Assembly (NCBI GenBank): GCA_023423535.1
Contig: JAFAFL010000100.1
Location: forward strand, 1-64,000
Direction: 5' to 3'
Origin: Pseudomonadota bacterium
GTDB taxonomy: Bacteria > Myxococcota > Myxococcia > Myxococcales > Myxococcaceae
DNA: 64,000 nucleotides
The first letter of the stretch is position 1, and every line of letters starts with the position of its first letter. A model generated the notes under the pieces. The model did not search any database. It saw only the letters and a list, made by a program, of their open reading frames with translations, and had not been told where the DNA came from. The position numbers and the translations under genes were made by a program. Below are positions 1 through 12,094 of the stretch, one piece after another.

Positions 1-88
<88 letters not shown>

Positions 89-134
89 TCTTTTTTTCAC
101 GGCCCCGGTAATCTCGAAAGAAATGACGGGGGCC
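89..134 (+). terminator. Probable end of rRNA operon transcription
   Basis: A T7 run (91-97) follows the 3' strand of the 5S terminal helix directly. A second weak inverted repeat pairs GGCCCC (101-106) with GGGGCC (129-134). The T run after the 5S helix is the better candidate. The 330 bases after it, up to the kinase start, hold no convincing gene. Confidence 0.4.
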
Positions 135-368
135 TTCGCCTTTGCGGGTCACGTCGGTCCTCGGTGCTCGTTCCTGGCGGCGACCAGGTCCCGGTGCTCG
201 TGGGCCGCCGGAGGGGCTCGCTGTGCGGCGCGACTGTTCGCGGGCGGAGGCGGCGCTTGCCAGGAGATCCGGCAGCGAGCTCCCGGACTCGTGTCGTTCG
301 CCGGGCGAGTTGGCGCGAGGCGGCGCTGGTCCTGTGGCCGGTCCCGGCGATCTCTGTGGCCGCTCCGT

Positions 369-398
369 TTGACGGAGCGTCCGGGATGGGACTACAGT
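369..398 (+). promoter_or_regulatory. Candidate sigma70-type promoter for the kinase gene
   Basis: TTGACG (369-374) and TACAGT (393-398) are separated by 18 bases, matching 5 of 6 and 4 of 6 positions of the -35 and -10 consensus. It lies about 65 bases before the kinase start in an otherwise gene-free stretch (98-464). This is inference from sequence only. Confidence 0.4.
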
Positions 399-464
399 GG
401 TCGCTCTGCCAGATACCGGGCGGGGTATTCAACCCCTCGGATTTACAGCAGGTTTACGCGCTCG

Positions 465-3572
<3,108 letters not shown>

Positions 3573-3665
3573 CGCAGCGCATCATTCCGGCCGGAAGGGG
3601 TGGGGCAGAGCAGGCGCCGCGTCGGTTGTCGCGGGTCGGGGGCGCATCGAGTATAGGTGCCTCCC

Positions 3666-5051
3666 ATGGAGCCCCAGTCGCAGTTGAAGACCCCCGTTGC
3701 CGAGCGTCGTGCCGCCGGCCCCGCAGAACAGCCGTTCCGCTACCCGCTCGAGCAGCCCTTCGTGGAGCCGGACTGGCGCCGCATCCCCGGCTACCGCGAC
3801 GTGACCGCCGAGCAGTGGGAGAGCGCGGTCTGGCAGCGCAAGCACACGATCAAGAACCTCAAGGAGCTCAAGGCCGCGCTGGGCGACCTGCTCCCGGACG
3901 ATCTCGCGCTGGGCATCCAGAAGGACCAGCAGGAGCGGGCGACGATGTCGCTGCTCGTGCCGCCGCAGATGCTCAACACGATGAACGTGAGCGACCTGTG
4001 GAGCGACCCGGTCCGGCGCTACATGCTGCCGGCGATCCGCGACCGGCGCACCGACTGGCCGAACCACCCGAAGGCGCAGCGCGACTCGCTCCACGAGCAG
4101 GAGATGTGGGTGGTGCAGGGCCTCACGCACCGCTACCCGTCGAAGGTGCTGGCGGAGCTGCTCGCGACCTGCCCTCAGTACTGCGGGCACTGCACGCGGA
4201 TGGATCTGGTCGGCAACGACGTGCCGCAGGTGGAGAAGCACCGCTTCGACATCGAGCAGAAGGACCGCTACGCGCAGATCCTCGAGTACCTCCGGAAGAC
4301 GCCGTCGGTGCGGGACGTGGTGGTCTCGGGCGGTGACATCGCCAACCTGCCGATCCAGGTGCTCGAGCCGTTCGTCAGCAGCCTGATGGACATCCCGAAC
4401 ATCCGGGACATCCGCCTGGCGACGAAGGGGCTGATGGCGATCCCGCAGCACTTCCTGCAGGACAGCGTGCTCTCGGGGCTCGACCGGCTGGCGAAGAAGG
4501 CGGTGGAGCGCGGCGTGGACCTCGCGGTGCACACCCACGTGAACCACGCGCAGCAGGCGACGCCGCTGGTGGGCAAGGCGGTGCGCAAGCTGCTCGACAT
4601 GGGCTTCCGCGACGTGCGGAACCAGGGCGTGCTGCTGCGCGGGGTCAACGACTCGCCGAAGGCGCTGCTCGACCTCTGCTTCCGGCTGCTCGATGACGTG
4701 AAGATCATGCCGTACTACTTCTACATGTGCGACATGATCCCCAACTCCGAGCACTGGCGGCTCGCGGTGTGGGAGGCGCAGCACCTGCAGCACGACATCA
4801 TGGGCTACCTGCCGGGCTTCGCCACGCCGCGCATCGTGTGCGACGTGCCGTTCGTGGGGAAGCGCTGGGTGCACCAGGTGGCGGAGTACGACCGCGAGCG
4901 CGGGATCAGCTACTGGACGAAGAACTACCGGACCTCCGTCGAGCGCGACGACCCGGAGGCGCTGAGCCGCAAGTACGAGTACTGCGATCCCATCTACACG
5001 CTGCCCGAGAGCGGCCAGCAGTGGTGGAAGGACGCCGCCCGCGCGGGCTAG
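3666..5051 (+). CDS. KamA-family radical SAM protein (lysine 2,3-aminomutase-like), copy 1
   Basis: This 461-residue protein has the radical SAM motif CPQYCGHC (C169, C173, C176) that binds the 4Fe-4S cluster cleaving S-adenosylmethionine, and a VVSGGD motif typical of KamA proteins. The two aspartates that hold the lysine side chain in lysine 2,3-aminomutase appear conserved (YFYMCDM and VCDVPF). The PLP-lysine loop GGGGK is altered to FVGK. It is longer at the N-terminus than the second copy, which follows after three bases, so the two probably form one transcript. ATG 3666 is preferred to GTG 3657, because a -10-like TATAGG covers the GTG. The amino acid substrate is not established. Confidence 0.8.
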   Translation: MEPQSQLKTPVAERRAAGPAEQPFRYPLEQPFVEPDWRRIPGYRDVTAEQWESAVWQRKHTIKNLKELKAALGDLLPDDLALGIQKDQQERATMSLLVPPQMLNTMNVSDLWSDPVRRYMLPAIRDRRTDWPNHPKAQRDSLHEQEMWVVQGLTHRYPSKVLAELLATCPQYCGHCTRMDLVGNDVPQVEKHRFDIEQKDRYAQILEYLRKTPSVRDVVVSGGDIANLPIQVLEPFVSSLMDIPNIRDIRLATKGLMAIPQHFLQDSVLSGLDRLAKKAVERGVDLAVHTHVNHAQQATPLVGKAVRKLLDMGFRDVRNQGVLLRGVNDSPKALLDLCFRLLDDVKIMPYYFYMCDMIPNSEHWRLAVWEAQHLQHDIMGYLPGFATPRIVCDVPFVGKRWVHQVAEYDRERGISYWTKNYRTSVERDDPEALSRKYEYCDPIYTLPESGQQWWKDAARAG

Positions 5052-5054
5052 GCG

Positions 5055-6299
<1,245 letters not shown>

Positions 6300-6308
6300 C
6301 GGAGGCGG

Positions 6309-6833
6309 CTATTCGGCGGGCGTGCCGCGCTGGATCTCGGGCGGGGCGTCCTCGGAGGCCTCGAGCTCGACCGGGTTCTCTTCGCCGAAGCCCTGCTGGA
6401 TGACGACGTCCTCCTCGGAGGGGGCGTCCTTCTTTTCGCCCTTCTTCTCGTCCTTCTTCGCCGCGCGCTCCTTCTCCTTTTTCGCCTTCGCCGCGTCCTC
6501 GAGGCGGCGCTGCGCGGTCTTCGACTGCTCCTGCTCCTCGCGCGACATCCGCATGGTGTAGAGGGCGAAGTCCTTCGTGCTGACGCCGTGCTTCTGGAGC
6601 ACCGCGGCCGAGGCGGCGCGCTGCTTCTCGATCACCTGACGGCGCTCGGCGTTGTCCATCTCGCCGGGGAGGCGGTCGCCGTGCTCCTTCGAGATCTTCT
6701 CCATCGCCTCCTGCTCCTCGAGGCGGATCTGCGCCACCTTCTCCGGCGTCAGCTGCGCGAGGGCGAGCGCGGGCCAGAGGAGCAGCGAGACGAGGAGCGG
6801 GGAGAACGAGCGCACGGGGAGCGGCATGACCAC
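6309..6833 (-). CDS. Secreted charged helical protein, function unknown
   Basis: This 174-residue protein starts with a clear signal peptide ending near ALALAQ (about residue 27). The rest is predicted long helix or coiled coil rich in Glu, Lys and Gln, with a lysine-rich stretch of alternating KK and E near residues 110-140 and an acidic C-terminus. No known domain is recognised. It is convergent with kamA, nine bases apart. An alternative start is the ATG two codons later. Confidence 0.7.
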   Translation of the reverse strand: MVMPLPVRSFSPLLVSLLLWPALALAQLTPEKVAQIRLEEQEAMEKISKEHGDRLPGEMDNAERRQVIEKQRAASAAVLQKHGVSTKDFALYTMRMSREEQEQSKTAQRRLEDAAKAKKEKERAAKKDEKKGEKKDAPSEEDVVIQQGFGEENPVELEASEDAPPEIQRGTPAE

Positions 6834-6878
6834 GGATGCTAGAGGCCGCTCACCCGCGCGGCAACGGCGGGCGTAGGG

Positions 6879-7199
6879 CTACCGGCTGCAGGAGGCGCAG
6901 GAGTCGTTCGCGCGGGCGCAGTCCTCGCTGGCCACGACGCAGAGGTTCTGGCCGCGGTCCGGGTTGCGCTGCGCGATGTCGCAGACCTGCTTCGCCATGT
7001 CGCAGACGTCGCGCGAGAGCTTGCAGGTGTCTCCGCAGCTGAGGTCCCGGGCCTGGGCGCGCACGCGCATCTCCTCGAGGCGCGAGGCGTAGACCTCCAG
7101 CCGCTCTTCGTCCGTCCCGGTGGGCGCGGTGTCCGCCGCCTTCGGGCAGCCGAGGAGCGTGAGGGAGACAAGGGCGATGACGGGCAGGAGCTTGTTCAT
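6879..7199 (-). CDS. Small cysteine-rich lipoprotein
   Basis: This 106-residue protein has a lipobox (LTLLGC, Cys18) after a short hydrophobic segment, so it is probably an outer-membrane or inner-membrane lipoprotein. The mature part contains nine further cysteines in a helical pattern (CGDTC, C-x6-C, C-x7-C, CASC), suggesting disulphides. The start was set at the ATG at 7199 because the signal peptide begins there; upstream in-frame sequence is not protein-like. No family is recognised. It lies 45 bases from the previous gene on the same strand. Confidence 0.7.
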   Translation of the reverse strand: MNKLLPVIALVSLTLLGCPKAADTAPTGTDEERLEVYASRLEEMRVRAQARDLSCGDTCKLSRDVCDMAKQVCDIAQRNPDRGQNLCVVASEDCARANDSCASCSR

Positions 7200-7240
7200 A
7201 CGGGCGCGTTGGATATTCGGATAACCCCTCTGCGTCCAAC

Positions 7241-7738
7241 TCATTTCCCACCGCGCAGGTAGAGCCACAACGCGAGGGCCACCAGGGCCACCACCGCGGC
7301 GCGTCGCAACAGGTCCGCGCGGCGCTGGGCGGGCGAGGCGCGCTGGCGGGCCTCGAGCTCCGCGGAGAGGCGGCGGATCTCCGGCGCGTGCTCGCGGAGG
7401 GCGCGGAGGAGGGTGGGCAGCTTCGACGCGGACGGAGACGGGAGGGCGAGGGCCTCTTCGAGAGCGGCGGCGTCACGTCCGTCCTCGGCATCCGAACGCG
7501 GGGGCGCATCGAGCGGGAGGACCTGTGCGTCGTGGTCCGCGCGTCGCTCCAGGGCCACCTCGAGCAGGCGCGCCGCGCGGAGGGTGTGGATCCGGGCCGC
7601 GGCCGTGGAGCTGCCGTAGGCACGTGCAACGCCCTCGAGGCCGGCCCCTTCGACGAAGCGGAGCGTCAACAGCTGCGCCTCGCGCGGGGGGAGCCTCTGC
7701 AGCGCGTGGACGAGCGCCTCGGCGTTGGGAGGAGACAC
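7241..7738 (-). CDS. Sigma-region-4-like HTH protein with C-terminal membrane anchor
   Basis: Residues 9-60 of this 165-residue protein resemble sigma-70 region 4: LQRLPPREAQLLTLRFVEG followed by a GVARAYGSSTAAARIHTLRAARLL helix-turn-helix. There is no region 2. A variable linker follows, and residues 146-162 form a hydrophobic helix, followed only by LRGGK, so the protein looks tail-anchored with the HTH in the cytoplasm. It could be an unusual DNA-binding membrane regulator, or an adaptor related to sigma factors without a promoter-melting domain. It is transcribed away from the SpoIID gene, 63 bases apart. Confidence 0.65.
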   Translation of the reverse strand: MSPPNAEALVHALQRLPPREAQLLTLRFVEGAGLEGVARAYGSSTAAARIHTLRAARLLEVALERRADHDAQVLPLDAPPRSDAEDGRDAAALEEALALPSPSASKLPTLLRALREHAPEIRRLSAELEARQRASPAQRRADLLRRAAVVALVALALWLYLRGGK

Positions 7739-7765
7739 GCGGCGCCTTCTAGCACGGCCGTTTTC

Positions 7766-7793
7766 TTGAGCCGCGGATCGCCGCTCCTACACT
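7766..7793 (+). promoter_or_regulatory. Candidate promoter just before the SpoIID gene
   Basis: TTGAGC (7766-7771) and TACACT (7788-7793) are 16 bases apart. The -10-like hexamer ends only eight bases before ATG 7802, so a transcript from it would be almost leaderless. Seen by eye only. Confidence 0.3.
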
Positions 7794-7801
7794 CGCGCAC
7801 C

Positions 7802-8920
7802 ATGATGTTGCGACCTGTCGCAGGGGCGGTCTTCGCGTTCGCCGCCGCCATCGTCTCGCTGCCGATCGCCGAGGCGCGGGCGGTGGAGACGGTGCGCATC
7901 CACGTGGGCGATGCGGACGGGCGCGAGGTGGAGATCCGCGGCGCGGGGCTCGCCTTCGGGCTCGACGTGGACGAAGACGGGCACTTCACGCCGGTGGCAA
8001 AGGAGCTGGCGCGGGTGAGGCTCGAGCGCGGGCGGCTGCTGGTGGAGGGCGCGGTGTGGCCGGAGCCGCAGGTGCGCTTCCAGACCGCGGAGGAGGGCGC
8101 GCCCATCCGCGCGCTGAGCCACGAGGTCCGGGGCGACGTGGTGGTGCGCGTGCACCGCGACAAGCTGCAGGTCATCAACGTGGTGTCGCTGGAGGACTAC
8201 CTGGCCGCGGTGCTCGGCAGCGAGATGCCGCGCAGCTTCCCGGAGGAGGCGCTGAAGGCGCAGGCGGTGGCGGCGCGGACCTATGCGCTGCACAAGAAGC
8301 TCGAGGCCTACGGACAGCCCTTCCACCTCGGCTCCAGCGTGCTGCACCAGGTGTACGGCGGCGTGGCGCGCGAGGATCCCCGGACGAAGGCGGCGGTGGA
8401 GGCAACGCGCGGCGAGGTGCTCACCTGGGAGCTGCAGCCCATCGAGGCCTACTTCCACGCGAGCTGCGGCGGGCGCACGGAGGAGGGCCTGCACGCGCTC
8501 GGGCGGGATCTGCCGTACCTGCCGGCGGTGAGCTGTCCCTGCGCGTCGCTGCCGCAGAGCCGGTGGGAGGCGACGGTGCCGCTGTCGGAGCTCTCGCGCG
8601 CGTTCGGCGGCAAGAAGGTCCACGAGCTTCAAATTCAGGGACGCACGCGGACGGGACGGGTGTCGCGCGTGGCCACCGAGGGGGGCAGGAGCGTGGACGG
8701 CGTCGCCTTCCGTGCGCGCGTGGGCTACGGGCGGATCCGCAGCCTCCACTTCGAGGTGAAGCCGAAGGGCCGCGATGCGCTCCACTTCTCCGGCCGTGGC
8801 TTCGGTCACGGCGCGGGGCTCTGTCAGTGGGGCGCCAAGGCGCTCGCCGACGGAGGGAGCGGGTACACGCAGATCCTCGGTCACTACTATCCGGGCACGG
8901 AGCTGCAGACGCTGTATTAA
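7802..8920 (+). CDS. SpoIID/LytB-domain protein (peptidoglycan lytic transglycosylase family)
   Basis: This 372-residue protein has a signal peptide ending near IAEARA and a SpoIID domain. Visible family motifs are VVSLEDYLAAVLGSEMP with the putative catalytic glutamate E141, EALKAQAVAARTYAL, YFHASCGGRTE, and the C-terminal GRGFGHGAGLCQWGA. SpoIID cleaves denuded glycan strands in the cell wall, so this protein likely acts in the periplasm on septal or spore peptidoglycan. The start is at the ATG that opens the signal peptide. A second family member lies at 47933-49693. Its stop is ten bases before queA. Confidence 0.85.
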   Translation: MMLRPVAGAVFAFAAAIVSLPIAEARAVETVRIHVGDADGREVEIRGAGLAFGLDVDEDGHFTPVAKELARVRLERGRLLVEGAVWPEPQVRFQTAEEGAPIRALSHEVRGDVVVRVHRDKLQVINVVSLEDYLAAVLGSEMPRSFPEEALKAQAVAARTYALHKKLEAYGQPFHLGSSVLHQVYGGVAREDPRTKAAVEATRGEVLTWELQPIEAYFHASCGGRTEEGLHALGRDLPYLPAVSCPCASLPQSRWEATVPLSELSRAFGGKKVHELQIQGRTRTGRVSRVATEGGRSVDGVAFRARVGYGRIRSLHFEVKPKGRDALHFSGRGFGHGAGLCQWGAKALADGGSGYTQILGHYYPGTELQTLY

Positions 8921-8929
8921 GCGCGCTGC

Positions 8930-10063
8930 GTGACCGGACCGGATCTTCAAACCCAGAGCCTCGACGCGTACGACTTCGAGCTGCCGCCCGACCAGATCGC
9001 CCAGGCGCCGCTCGCGGAGCGCGATGCGTCGCGGCTGCTCACGCTCGACCGCGCCTCGGGGGCCTTTGCGCACCGTCACTTCCGCGACCTGCCGCTGCTC
9101 GTGCGCAGAGGCGATCTGCTCGTGCTCAACGACACCCGCGTGGTCCCCGCGAGGCTCATCGGCAGGAAGGCGCTGACCGGCGGGCGCGCGGAGCTGCTGC
9201 TGGTGAGGCCGGCGCCGGAGGTTCCCGCGGGCGAGGCGCTCGCCGGCGGCGCGGACGCGGTGGAGTGGGTGTGCCTCGGCCAGGCGTCGAAGGGACTGAA
9301 GCCGGGCGCGCAGCTCCTCTTCGATGCCGGGGAGGACCCGGCGCCGCTGACCGCGGAGGTGCTGCAGGCGCTCGGTGAGGGTGAGTACCGGGTTCGCTTC
9401 GGCGCGGCGGGTCCGCTCTCGGAGGTGCTCGAGCGATTCGGCCGGCTCCCCCTTCCGCCCTACATTGCGCGGGAGCCGACCGAGAGGGACCGGGAGCGTT
9501 ACCAGACGGTGTTTGCGCGCACGCCAGGGAGCGTGGCCGCGCCCACCGCGTCGCTGCACTTCACCGAGGCGATCCTCGAGGACCTCGCGCGGCGCGGCGT
9601 GGAGCGGGCGTGGGTCACGCTGGAGGTGGGGCCGGGGACGTTCCTGCCGGTCCGCGGCGAGCTCTCCGCCCACCGCATGCACACCGAGCGGTTCCATCTG
9701 CCGGAGGAGACGGCTCAGGCCATCTCGCGGACGCGCGCGCGCGGCGGGCGGGTGATCGCGGTGGGCACCACGGTGGTGCGCACGCTGGAGGGCGCAACGA
9801 ATCCGGAGACGGGCGAGCTGCGCACAGGCTACGGCGACACCGCGCTCTTCATCCGGCCCGGCTTCACCTTCCGGCAGGTGGACGCGCTGGTGACGAACTT
9901 CCACCTGCCGCGCTCGACGCTGCTCATGCTGGTGGCGGCGTTCGCCGGTCACTCGAACACGATGGCCGCGTACCGGGCGGCGGTGGCGCAGGGGTATCGG
10001 TTCTTCAGCTACGGAGACGCGATGTTCATCTCGCGTTCGGAGGAGTCTTTCGGTGAAGGGTGA
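8930..10063 (+). CDS. queA: tRNA preQ1(34) S-adenosylmethionine ribosyltransferase-isomerase QueA
   Basis: This 377-residue protein matches QueA, which moves the ribosyl part of S-adenosylmethionine to preQ1 in tRNA to give epoxyqueuosine. The typical opening YDFELPPDQIAQAPL, then VLNDTRVVPARL, APTASLHFT and the terminal NFHLPRSTLLMLV-AFAG are all present. The GTG at 8930 is the only start that keeps the conserved N-terminus. It overlaps tgt by 11 bases, the usual queA-tgt arrangement. Confidence 0.95.
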   Translation: MTGPDLQTQSLDAYDFELPPDQIAQAPLAERDASRLLTLDRASGAFAHRHFRDLPLLVRRGDLLVLNDTRVVPARLIGRKALTGGRAELLLVRPAPEVPAGEALAGGADAVEWVCLGQASKGLKPGAQLLFDAGEDPAPLTAEVLQALGEGEYRVRFGAAGPLSEVLERFGRLPLPPYIAREPTERDRERYQTVFARTPGSVAAPTASLHFTEAILEDLARRGVERAWVTLEVGPGTFLPVRGELSAHRMHTERFHLPEETAQAISRTRARGGRVIAVGTTVVRTLEGATNPETGELRTGYGDTALFIRPGFTFRQVDALVTNFHLPRSTLLMLVAAFAGHSNTMAAYRAAVAQGYRFFSYGDAMFISRSEESFGEG

Positions 10064-11270
10064 TTCGCGCGTCGAACCGGGGCTCGTGCGCTACGAGCTC
10101 CTCCACGTGGACAGCGAGACCGGCGCGCGCCGCGGCCGGCTGCACACGCCGCACGGCACGGTGGAGACGCCGGTGTTCATGCCGGTGGGCACCGCGGGCT
10201 CGGTGAAGAGCCTCACGCCGGCGGACCTCGTGGGCGAGGAGCTCGACGCGAAGATCATCCTCGGCAACACTTACCATCTGATGCTCCGGCCGGGCGACGC
10301 GCTGGTGGGCGAGATGGGCGGGCTGCACCAGTTCATCTCCTGGGACCGCGCGATGCTCACGGACTCGGGCGGCTTCCAGGTCTTCAGCCTCGCGGAGAAG
10401 CGAAAGATCACCGAGGAAGGCGCGCGCTTCCAGTCGCACCTCGACGGCGCGTACCACATGCTCACGCCGGAGCGGTCGATCGAGATCCAGCAGACGCTCG
10501 GCGCGGACATCATCATGGCCTTCGACGAGTGCCCGCCCGCGCAGAGCGAGCGGCGCTACTTCGAGGACTCGCTCGCGCGCACCACGCGCTGGCTGCACCG
10601 CTGCGTGACCGCCTGGTCCCGCGAACGGTCGAGCCTCTTCGGCATCGTGCAGGGCGGCCTCCACGAGGACCTGCGCAAGCGCCACGCCGAGGAGATCTGC
10701 GCGGTGGACCTGCCGGGCTATGCGCTCGGCGGCTATTCGGTGGGCGAGGCCCCGGAGGCGATGCACGCGGGCGTGGCCTACAGCGCGCCGCTCTTGCCGA
10801 AGGACAAGCCGCGCTACCTGATGGGGGTGGGGACGCCGCTCGATCTGGTGACCTGCGTGGCGAGCGGGATCGACATGTTCGACTGCGTGCTGCCCACCCG
10901 CACCGCGCGCAACGGCCTGCTCTGGACGAGCGAGGGCAAGGTCGTGATCAAGAACGCGGCCTACGCGAAGGACAAGGGACCGCTCGATCCGGCTTGCCGC
11001 TGCTACACCTGCCGCACCTTCTCACGCGCGTACCTGCGGCACCTCTTCGTGTCCGGCGAGCTCACCGCGATGCGGCTGAACACGCTGCACAACCTGCACT
11101 ACTTCCTCAACCTGATGGCCGAGGCGCGCCGCGCGATCGAGGAGGACCGCTACGGCGCGTTCCTGCGGAAGATCACCGAGCGCCACCGCCCGGTGCCGAA
11201 GGGGCCGAATCCCACGAAGGTCGCGAAGGCCACGAAGGCCGCGAAGGGGCAGGGCGCTTCGTCGGCCTAG
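10053..11270 (+). CDS. tgt: Queuine/preQ1 tRNA-guanine transglycosylase Tgt
   Basis: Tgt exchanges the wobble guanine of GUN-anticodon tRNAs for preQ1. This 405-residue protein has the DSGGFQVFS motif, the nucleophile aspartate D277 in MFDCVLPTR, and a complete zinc site: C315, C317, C320 (CRCYTC) and H346 (LHNL). The start is GTG 10053 inside the end of queA. A Lys/Ala-rich tail of about 20 residues follows the catalytic domain. Its 3' end overlaps the opposite-strand lipoprotein gene by four bases. Confidence 0.95.
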   Translation: MKGDSRVEPGLVRYELLHVDSETGARRGRLHTPHGTVETPVFMPVGTAGSVKSLTPADLVGEELDAKIILGNTYHLMLRPGDALVGEMGGLHQFISWDRAMLTDSGGFQVFSLAEKRKITEEGARFQSHLDGAYHMLTPERSIEIQQTLGADIIMAFDECPPAQSERRYFEDSLARTTRWLHRCVTAWSRERSSLFGIVQGGLHEDLRKRHAEEICAVDLPGYALGGYSVGEAPEAMHAGVAYSAPLLPKDKPRYLMGVGTPLDLVTCVASGIDMFDCVLPTRTARNGLLWTSEGKVVIKNAAYAKDKGPLDPACRCYTCRTFSRAYLRHLFVSGELTAMRLNTLHNLHYFLNLMAEARRAIEEDRYGAFLRKITERHRPVPKGPNPTKVAKATKAAKGQGASSA

Positions 11271-11596
11271 GTCCGGGGGCGGCAGGTCTTCACGGTGGTG
11301 CCGCGCACCTCGAGGCACGCGTAGCCCGTGCGGCAGTCGGCGGTCTCCTCGCAGGTGGGCGCGCAGAAGAGGCGCTCTCCGCTCTGGGAGCAGACGGTGC
11401 CGGAGCCGCAGGCGCGGTCGGTGCCCTCGTCGGTGCAGCCGCGGGAGCAGAAGCCGTCGCGCAGATCGGTGTAGCAGGTCTGGCCCTTCTGGCAGTCCGC
11501 GGTCTCGGTGCAGGCCTCGCCGGTGGTGTCACCGGAGCAGGCGGCGGTCGTCAGGACGGCGAAGAGGGCGAACGCGAGGGCAAGGGGACGGTTCAT
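11267..11596 (-). CDS. Cysteine-rich lipoprotein of unknown function
   Basis: This 109-residue protein has a signal peptide with lipobox (TTAAC, Cys20). The mature part holds twelve cysteines in repeated spacing of the type ACTETADCQKGQTC and TCEETADCRTGYAC. Such C-x5-C-x5-C modules are common in myxobacterial secreted proteins and probably form disulphides. It sits on the opposite strand between tgt and yajC, breaking the usual contiguous operon, and its 3' end overlaps tgt by four bases. Function unknown. Confidence 0.75.
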   Translation of the reverse strand: MNRPLALAFALFAVLTTAACSGDTTGEACTETADCQKGQTCYTDLRDGFCSRGCTDEGTDRACGSGTVCSQSGERLFCAPTCEETADCRTGYACLEVRGTTVKTCRPRT

Positions 11597-11734
11597 GCCG
11601 CGGCTTATACCCGTTGCGAAGCTTGAAGGGGGTGCTCTCTACTGATAAGAGGCCCGCCTCTCTGGCCGGCTCCCTCGGAGAAGTGCAGCGTTTCTCATGG
11701 GTTGCCGGCGCTTCGAACGTCCGAGGCCCCTCCC

Positions 11735-12094
11735 GTGGATAGCACCTTCCCCCTGCTTCTCGCGCAGACCGCCGGTGCCGGCGGCGGCGGATTGATGACG
11801 ATTGGATACGTCGTCGTCCTTCTCGCCATCATGTACTTCCTGCTCATTCGGCCTCAGCAGAAGCAGGCGAAGGAGCACCGCGAGCTCGTCGGTTCGCTGA
11901 AGAAGGGCGACGAGGTGGTGACCCAGTCCGGGATCATCGGCCGCATCCACACCGTCACCGATCGCGAGGTGATGCTCGAGGTCGCGTCCGGCGTGAAGAT
12001 GCGGTTCCTCAAGTCGGCGGTGCAGGGGAAGGTCGCGCAGCCGGCGGCGGCTGCAGAGACCCCGGCCGCGGACGAGAAGAAGGAGGGGAAGTAG
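11735..12094 (+). CDS. yajC: Preprotein translocase subunit YajC
   Basis: This 119-residue protein has a single transmembrane helix (IGYVVVLLAIMYFLLI) followed by the diagnostic RPQQKQAKEH motif and a small cytoplasmic domain (LKKGDEVVTQSGIIGRI). YajC associates with SecDF in the inner membrane. GTG 11735 gives a normal short N-terminus (MDSTFPLLLAQ); TTG 11702 in the same frame is an alternative. It ends at the secD start, and the secD ribosome-binding site AAGGAGG lies within its last codons, suggesting coupled translation. Confidence 0.93.
   Translation: MDSTFPLLLAQTAGAGGGGLMTIGYVVVLLAIMYFLLIRPQQKQAKEHRELVGSLKKGDEVVTQSGIIGRIHTVTDREVMLEVASGVKMRFLKSAVQGKVAQPAAAAETPAADEKKEGK

Noticed and set aside
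89..464. A gene between the 5S rRNA and the kinase
   Set aside because: Frames here are Arg/Gly/Ala-rich without conserved motifs or ribosome-binding sites; only a terminator and a candidate promoter are supported.
3585..3596. 12-bp perfect palindrome TTCCGGCCGGAA after the kinase gene
   Set aside because: Too short and GC-rich to separate from chance, with no T run, so neither terminator nor operator can be supported.
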